Shown piece after piece: positions 7,771 to 11,473 of a stretch of DNA of 11,473 bases. Each line of letters begins with the position of its first letter. Position 1 is the first letter of the stretch. Position numbers and translations under genes: made by a program. Under the pieces are notes generated by a model. The model did no database searches and was not told the origin of the DNA. It saw only the letters and a list, made by a program, of their open reading frames with translations. The DNA comes from Jingweiarchaeum tengchongense. Lineage in GTDB: Archaea > Nanobdellota > Nanobdellia > Jingweiarchaeales > Jingweiarchaeaceae. The stretch covers positions 1-11,473 of the forward strand of contig JAVZDD010000018.1 of the NCBI GenBank assembly GCA_038874075.1. Reading direction: 5' to 3'.

Positions 7771-7779
7771 TTTAAATAT
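7771..7779 (-). promoter_or_regulatory. TATA box for pncA-nadE, probably leaderless
   Basis: TATATTTAAA on the minus strand is centred about 26 bp from the pncA ATG, the usual TATA-to-start distance in archaea. Transcription should therefore begin at or beside the start codon. No GGTG-type site precedes the ATG, which fits leaderless translation. Confidence 0.5.
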
Positions 7780-7852
7780 AGAATTGGAAATGAGAAAATT
7801 TTTCTTAAAAAAATTTCCAGATGCAATTTTTTCACATTCCTAAAATGATATT

Positions 7853-7865
7853 GTAAGTAACTTAC
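7853..7865. promoter_or_regulatory. Candidate operator: perfect 6-1-6 palindrome between pncA and pncB
   Basis: GTAAGT-A-ACTTAC is a perfect inverted repeat with a 1-bp centre, in the 138-bp region from which the two halves of the NAD salvage cluster diverge. It sits just downstream of a possible pncB TATA element (CCTAAAATGATA, about 7839-7850) and just upstream of the Shine-Dalgarno. A bound repressor there would block pncB-nadM-nadK transcription. It is about 80 bp upstream of the pncA TATA box, so any effect on pncA would be less direct. I saw no second perfect copy in the window. Confidence 0.45.
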
Positions 7866-7883
7866 CTAAATAGATTAGGTGAT
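7864..7883 (+). promoter_or_regulatory. pncB Shine-Dalgarno within a second inverted repeat
   Basis: GGTGAT at 7878-7883 lies 4 nt before ATG 7888, which selects that ATG over the upstream in-frame GTG at 7879 that overlaps the site itself. ACCTAA (7864-7869) and TTAGGT (7875-7880) form a 6-bp inverted repeat with a 5-nt spacer. If transcription starts upstream of 7864, the hairpin would hide the ribosome-binding site. If it starts near 7872, as the possible TATA suggests, the repeat can act only as DNA. It resembles the inverted repeat before the coiled-coil gene. Confidence 0.5.
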
Positions 7884-7887
7884 TAAA

Positions 7888-9105
7888 ATGACATTGAATG
7901 ATAGACTGTTTTGGATTTCAAAGGAGGAAGAGATAAAGAAAGCTGATACCACTGATGTATACTTCGATTATGCGGTTAAGACACTCAATTTCAAGCATAA
8001 AAATCCGAGAGTTGTAATGGAAGTATATGCAAGGAAAATACCGTTCAATGGAAACTGGGCAATTGTGAATGGAATATATGATGTAGCAAAATTACTGGAG
8101 AATTTACCAGTAAGTGTAAAATCAATGAGGGAGGGTGAAATTTTTCTTGTCAATTCGAATTCGGCTGTGTACGAACCAGTAATGCAGATAGAAGGAAATT
8201 ACTTAGATTTTGCAAGATATGAAAATGCGATACTTGGCTTTCTCTCAGCATCTTCTGGAATAGCAACAGCTGCGGCTAGAATCAGATTAGCTGCTGGTGA
8301 TAAGATGTTATTTAGCTTCGGAACAAGAAGAACACATCCAGCTTTGGCACCATGTATCGAGAGAGCTGCATACATTGGTGGCTTTGATAAAGTATCAAAT
8401 GTACTTGGAGCAAAATTACTTGGGCAAAAACCAGTCGGTACAATGCCCCACTCTTTGATACAGTGCTTTGGTAATCAGAATGAAGCATGGAAGGCGTTTG
8501 ATGAGGCAATGCCAGATGAAATACCAAGGATCATACTCACGGATACTTATTTTGATGAGAAGGTTGAGTCCCTTATGGCGCTTGACCTATTCGGAAATAA
8601 ATTATATGGAGTTAGATTAGACACTATCAGCTCAAGAAGAGGAAATTTCAGAAAAATAATAGAAGAGGTTAGATGGGAATTAAATGCAAGAGGTGCGAAA
8701 TCAGTAAAAATATTTGTTAGTGGTGGATTGGATGAAAATTCCGTTAGAGACCTGGCTGATATTGTCGATGGATTCGGTGTTGGTACGAGTGTAAGTAATG
8801 CACCAAGCATAGATTTTAGCCAAAAAATTGTTGAAATAATTTCTGATGATAAATCTGTTTACGTTGCAAAGCGAGGTGACATTAGTGGAAGAAAACAAGT
8901 TTACAGAAATTGGGATAAATTTGAGGACATTGTTACACTTGCTAAAAATAATGCTCCGGAAGGATACCAACCACTTCTAACGGACTTGATCAAGAATGGA
9001 AAAATTGTGAGGGAGTTTGAAGAAGAATCAAAGATTAGAGAAAGGGTCCTAAACGATATCAAAAAGGTCAAAAACAATGAAATGAAACTTAAGTGGGAAA
9101 TTTAG
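7888..9105 (+). CDS. pncB: Nicotinate phosphoribosyltransferase, archaeal type
   Basis: A 405-aa cytosolic enzyme that joins nicotinate and PRPP to give nicotinate mononucleotide, with ATP hydrolysis in this family. Motifs are FGTRRTHP (144-151), VLGAKLLGQKPVGTMPHS (172-189), YGVRLDTIS (240-248), FVSGGLDE (276-283) and the phosphate-binding GFGVGTSV (295-302), all in the usual order on a type II PRTase barrel. The length fits archaeal members of about 390-400 aa. I place the start at ATG 7888 rather than GTG 7879 because GGTGAT 4 nt upstream is a proper ribosome-binding site and overlaps the GTG. The stop codon is followed immediately by the nadM ATG. A nicotinamide-using enzyme is less likely given the nicotinamidase and NAD synthetase genes beside it. 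Confidence 0.94.
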   Translation: MTLNDRLFWISKEEEIKKADTTDVYFDYAVKTLNFKHKNPRVVMEVYARKIPFNGNWAIVNGIYDVAKLLENLPVSVKSMREGEIFLVNSNSAVYEPVMQIEGNYLDFARYENAILGFLSASSGIATAAARIRLAAGDKMLFSFGTRRTHPALAPCIERAAYIGGFDKVSNVLGAKLLGQKPVGTMPHSLIQCFGNQNEAWKAFDEAMPDEIPRIILTDTYFDEKVESLMALDLFGNKLYGVRLDTISSRRGNFRKIIEEVRWELNARGAKSVKIFVSGGLDENSVRDLADIVDGFGVGTSVSNAPSIDFSQKIVEIISDDKSVYVAKRGDISGRKQVYRNWDKFEDIVTLAKNNAPEGYQPLLTDLIKNGKIVREFEEESKIRERVLNDIKKVKNNEMKLKWEI

Positions 9106-9597
9106 ATGCGCGCATTGTTCGTTGGTCGATTTCAACCATTTCACTATGGACATTTAGAAGCAATAAAGAACATCTTAAAGGAATGTGACGAGGTGATCAT
9201 TGTGGTTGGAAGTTCACAGTTTAAGAATACAATTGAAAACCCATTCAGCGCAATGGAAAGGATTGAAATGATAAAAAGAACACTTAATACACATCACATA
9301 AAACAATTCAGAATCATCAAAGTAAAAGATTTTAATGACGATAATAAATGGGTGGAGACGGTAATCAAAAAATCACAAAAATTCGATGTTGTTTATTCAA
9401 ACAATACTTGTGTCAGGGAAATCTTAAAAAATCGTGGATATAAAATTAGAAAATCAAAGTCAAGATTCAAAATAAATGGCACAAAGATAAGGAGGATGAT
9501 GATAAACAATAAAAACTGGCAAAGATTTGTTCCAAAGGAAGTGATTGAAGTAATAAAAAAAGTGGATGGGGTGAAAAGAGTAAAAAAATGTGAATAA
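9106..9597 (+). CDS. nadM: Nicotinamide/nicotinate mononucleotide adenylyltransferase, archaeal type
   Basis: A 163-aa cytosolic nucleotidyltransferase that transfers AMP from ATP to NaMN (and NMN), making NaAD for NadE. The HxGH-type motif is visible as GRFQPFHYGH (7-16), followed by IIVVGSSQFKNTIENPFSAMER, split here at residue 43 as a loop typical of NadM. VYSNN (96-100) and the late phosphate-binding motif NGTKIRRMM (124-132) correspond to the ISGTxIR element. The length is normal for the archaeal NadM family. The ATG abuts the pncB stop with no spacer and no Shine-Dalgarno, so re-initiation or coupling is likely. The C-terminus ends in a lysine-rich helix. The operon partner genes supply its substrate and use its downstream product. 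Confidence 0.93.
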   Translation: MRALFVGRFQPFHYGHLEAIKNILKECDEVIIVVGSSQFKNTIENPFSAMERIEMIKRTLNTHHIKQFRIIKVKDFNDDNKWVETVIKKSQKFDVVYSNNTCVREILKNRGYKIRKSKSRFKINGTKIRRMMINNKNWQRFVPKEVIEVIKKVDGVKRVKKCE

Positions 9598-9599
9598 AG

Positions 9600-10391
9600 A
9601 TGAAAGTAAAGCTATTTTATAGCACATTTTTAAAAGATGAAATAGAAAAATTAAATTTAAAGGAAATAATAAAGAAAAAGTTTGAAGTTACGGATGATTT
9701 AGAAAAAGTAGATTTCTGTATTTCACTCGGTGGAGATGGTTCTGTGCTTTACTCAGTTCAATTTAATAAACCAGTACTTGGTGTTAGTGTAAAGAATGAT
9801 GGTAGTGCTGGGGCAATGTGCATCGTTGATTCAGCTGACTTGGAAGATGCGATTGAAAAGATTAAGAGTGGAGATTACACTATTGAAAAAAGAGCAAAAA
9901 TTGAAGCCGAAATAAATGGAAAATATTTTGGAGAAGCACTTAATGATTTTTACTTAATACGTGATCCATGGTTTGATGAAACAATAAGGTATGAAGTAAA
10001 ATCAGATAGTTTACACTTTATTGATAAGGCGGATGGTGTCATTGTCTGTACCCCCATCGGACTAACAGCTTATAATCGTTCAGCGCTTCTTGGAAGTATA
10101 TTCTATTCAAGAAAAGTCAATATTAATGACGTACTCGAAGACAAAATAATAGCAGTCACGCCAATTTGTTCAACCTTGATGGAAAAGCAGAGGATAGTTA
10201 GTATTAATTCTATTGTTAAAGTGAAGCCTATTAGGTGTACTAATGCTATTTTAAAGGGAGACGGAATAAAAAAAATGAGAATTAATGTTGGAGATGAAAT
10301 CTTAATAAGAAGAGGAAGAAATGATGCTGAATTTATCGTTCCTGCTGGATTTAAAAAACCTCAGCAACAATTACTCGAAAACCTTTTTTAG
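9600..10391 (+). CDS. nadK: NAD kinase, probable catalytic paralogue
   Basis: A 263-aa protein of the ATP-NAD kinase family, which phosphorylates the 2'-OH of NAD+ to give NADP+. It keeps the catalytic GGDGS motif (44-48), the ALND adenine/ribose motif (113-116) and DGVIVCTPIG (145-154). The next part departs from the family: GLTAYNRSALLGSIF replaces the usual GSTAY-SAGGPI, and the later region has GDGI (220-223) where many members have DGQ. It is therefore divergent but keeps the expected acidic catalytic residue, so I take it as the active enzyme. It begins 2 nt after nadM in the pncB-nadM-nadK operon, which supports this. No Shine-Dalgarno is close to the ATG. The stop is separated by one base from the stop of a second NadK-like gene on the other strand, leaving no room for an intergenic terminator. 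Confidence 0.85.
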   Translation: MKVKLFYSTFLKDEIEKLNLKEIIKKKFEVTDDLEKVDFCISLGGDGSVLYSVQFNKPVLGVSVKNDGSAGAMCIVDSADLEDAIEKIKSGDYTIEKRAKIEAEINGKYFGEALNDFYLIRDPWFDETIRYEVKSDSLHFIDKADGVIVCTPIGLTAYNRSALLGSIFYSRKVNINDVLEDKIIAVTPICSTLMEKQRIVSINSIVKVKPIRCTNAILKGDGIKKMRINVGDEILIRRGRNDAEFIVPAGFKKPQQQLLENLF

Positions 10392-10392
10392 A

Positions 10393-11361
10393 TTAAGGAA
10401 TAAAATATATACTTTGTCGGACATCTCTTAAATTTGTTCTTTTCCTAATTAATCCCCTCTCAAGAAGTTGGTCTAATGCATTCTTTGTTGTTCTTCTTGG
10501 AAGCAGGCATTCCTTCTCGATTTCTTTCTGTGTCATCTCACCAAAATGTTGAAGTGTTTTATATATGAATTTGGCACTTGGAGAGATGTCAAGGTTTTCG
10601 GATATGTCTGTTTTCTTTTCTAGTTTTCTCATCAATTTTGAGAATTCTTTATCAAATTTTATTAAAAGCGCTGGATTTGCTTTTGCAATTGTAACATCAC
10701 CATTTATTGTATATCTTATTTGACCATCAATTATTACTTCACATGGAGTTTTTGATTCAATATTGCAAATTTCTATTTTACTATTTTCATCTATTACCAT
10801 AGGTCTTATGGTTGGATTCAATGAATTGATGGGAACAATTAAAAGCGTTCTTGTACCTCTACTTACAATTGGACCACCAGCGCTTAGTGCATATGCAGTG
10901 GAACCTATTGGCGTGGAAATTATTAAACCATCTGCCTGGTCTTTCCATATTGTTTCACCATCCACTTTTAATACGTATGTCATTATCGTTGCACTTTTAG
11001 AAGGAGTTATCACAACATCATTCAATGCTGGAGGTGAAGTAAACTTATCCTTACAATATATTCTTGTCACTTCTTCGATTTTATGTTCATTTTTAATTAT
11101 TTTTTTAAGTGATTTACTTAAAGTGGCTATGCTCGTCTCACATAAAAAACCAGGACCACTAATGCTTACACCCAAAAATGGCTTACTTTCCCGCATTTCC
11201 ATCAATGTCTTAAGAATCAAATCGGTACCTCCAACGATAATTACAATATCACAATCAGAAATTTTATTAACAATCTGGAAATTTTTTCCTCTGAGTAATT
11301 CAAAAACTTTTTTTGTGTTTCTATCGTTTTTCTTATAAAAAACTTTTACTTTAATTACCAT
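10393..11361 (-). CDS. NAD kinase-like protein fused to a C-terminal winged helix, possible NAD(P)-sensing regulator
   Basis: A 322-aa two-domain protein. Residues 1-245 are a NAD kinase fold: ALND (112-115), DGLIISTPIGSTAYALSAGG (144-163), the conserved SLNPTIRP (180-187) and DGQ (212-214). The GGDG motif is replaced by VGGTDLIL (43-50), so the family's catalytic aspartate position is Thr. Residues about 260-320 form a winged helix: SPSAKFIYKTLQHFGEMTQK, LPRRTTKNALDQLLERGLIR, then LRDVRQSIYF. This closely matches the archaeal MarR-like regulators with a LTQKxL...RTVRxAL...DxRQxxY pattern. From this I infer a kinase-derived sensor that binds NAD(P) and DNA, perhaps controlling the neighbouring salvage genes. 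A second possibility is a still-active kinase with autoregulation. The start fits the family N-terminus (VIKVKVFYKKN) and lies 10 nt after the tRNA-Ser gene. No Shine-Dalgarno is visible. Confidence 0.85.
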   Translation of the reverse strand: MVIKVKVFYKKNDRNTKKVFELLRGKNFQIVNKISDCDIVIIVGGTDLILKTLMEMRESKPFLGVSISGPGFLCETSIATLSKSLKKIIKNEHKIEEVTRIYCKDKFTSPPALNDVVITPSKSATIMTYVLKVDGETIWKDQADGLIISTPIGSTAYALSAGGPIVSRGTRTLLIVPINSLNPTIRPMVIDENSKIEICNIESKTPCEVIIDGQIRYTINGDVTIAKANPALLIKFDKEFSKLMRKLEKKTDISENLDISPSAKFIYKTLQHFGEMTQKEIEKECLLPRRTTKNALDQLLERGLIRKRTNLRDVRQSIYFIP

Positions 11362-11371
11362 TTTAAATCAA

Positions 11372-11468
11372 CGCCGAGGCAGGGATTCGAACCCTGGCGC
11401 GCACGAGGCGCACATGCTTCCAAGTAAAAATCTCCAGGCATGCCCCTTAACCGCTTGGGTACCTCGGC
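11372..11468 (-). tRNA. tRNA-Ser(GGA), type II, with intron
   Basis: The acceptor stem GCCGAGG/CCTCGGC pairs perfectly with discriminator G. The T arm is CAGGG-TTCGAAT-CCCTG, the D arm is CCC/GGG with AAGCGGTTAA, and the anticodon stem is CATGC/GCATG. The variable arm is 16 nt with a GCGC/GCGC stem, as in class II tRNAs. The anticodon GGA at 11433-11435 reads UCC/UCU serine codons. Loop length requires removal of 13 nt, giving an 84-nt mature tRNA. CCA is not encoded. Only five bases of upstream sequence remain, so its promoter is outside the window. Confidence 0.95.
11419..11431 (-). other. 13-nt tRNA intron between positions 37 and 38
   Basis: Removing ATTTTTACTTGGA restores a normal 7-nt anticodon loop (CTGGAGA). 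The junctions sit in two 3-nt bulges, AG|A and GA|A, flanking a 4-bp helix of CTGG with CTTG that has one U·U mismatch and one G·U pair. Each cut falls between bulge bases 2 and 3, as expected for archaeal splicing endonuclease. The motif is therefore a relaxed bulge-helix-bulge. Confidence 0.8.
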
Positions 11469-11473
11469 ACATT

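Noticed and set aside
7793..7805. AGAAAA-T-TTTTCT, another 6-1-6 inverted repeat near the pncA promoter
   Set aside because: The arms are nearly pure A and T in AT-rich intergenic DNA, so chance is a sufficient explanation. The geometry matches the GTAAGT palindrome, but the sequence does not.
7785..7819. TGGAAAT...ATTTCCA inverted repeat as a terminator or riboswitch stem
   Set aside because: The arms are 7 bp with a 21-nt spacer, it lies between two divergent promoters where no transcript is expected to end, and there is no conserved riboswitch core.
10763..11338. Open frame of 191 codons on the plus strand
   Set aside because: It lies wholly antisense to the NadK-winged-helix gene, whose family motifs are clear. 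The antisense product has no recognisable domain and reads as a hydrophobic shadow of AT-rich coding DNA.
11372..11468. tRNA-Leu (also class II with long variable arm)
   Set aside because: The anticodon read after intron removal is GGA, and the discriminator is G, as in archaeal tRNA-Ser; leucine tRNAs would need NAG or NAA and usually have A.
1..11473. CRISPR arrays, insertion sequences or integration sites beside the tRNA
   Set aside because: No regularly spaced direct repeats, transposase or integrase genes were seen, and no second copy of the tRNA 3' end is present in the window.

Overview
The window is AT-rich and archaeal. The evidence is an archaeal type IV pilin with a class III signal, a FlaI/ArlI-like secretion ATPase, TATA-type promoters, GGTGAT Shine-Dalgarno sites, an archaeal-type NadM, and a tRNA-Ser whose short intron sits at the archaeal 37/38 position. 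The pilin N-terminus (AQAALEYLMTYGWAIL) resembles pilins common in DPANN and related small archaea. I favour that kind of host, with only moderate confidence because no phylogenetic marker gene is present.

Left block (about 1-6326, all on the minus strand): a pilus-assembly operon. In transcription order it encodes a 705-aa coiled-coil protein with an internal duplication, a 118-aa winged-helix-like protein with a lysine-rich tail, a type IV pilus/archaellum-type assembly ATPase, and two separate T2SSF platform proteins. The genes overlap by 1-4 nt or are 7 nt apart. After a 93-bp gap with its own promoter comes a pilin gene that runs off the left edge. Two separate platform proteins plus a QxxxE-type pilin suggest an Epd/Tad-like pilus rather than an archaellum.

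Right block (6393-11361): a complete Preiss-Handler NAD(P) salvage set. pncA and nadE are transcribed leftward, and pncB, nadM and nadK rightward, from a shared 138-bp intergenic region holding a perfect 6-1-6 palindrome. The route reads: nicotinamide to nicotinate (PncA), to NaMN (PncB), to NaAD (NadM), to NAD (NadE), to NADP (NadK). No de novo genes (nadA/B/C) are seen.

The most striking gene is a second NAD-kinase paralogue at 10393-11361, converging on the first. It keeps the NAD-binding signature but has lost the catalytic GGDG aspartate (it reads GGTD), and it carries a C-terminal MarR-like winged-helix DNA-binding domain. I infer that it may be a NAD(P)-sensing transcription factor derived from NAD kinase, and the palindrome in the pncA/pncB intergenic region is a candidate operator.

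Right edge (11372-11468): a type II tRNA-Ser(GGA) with a predicted 13-nt intron. It lies 10 nt upstream of the regulator-like gene on the same strand, so that gene may be released from a shared transcript by tRNA 3' processing.
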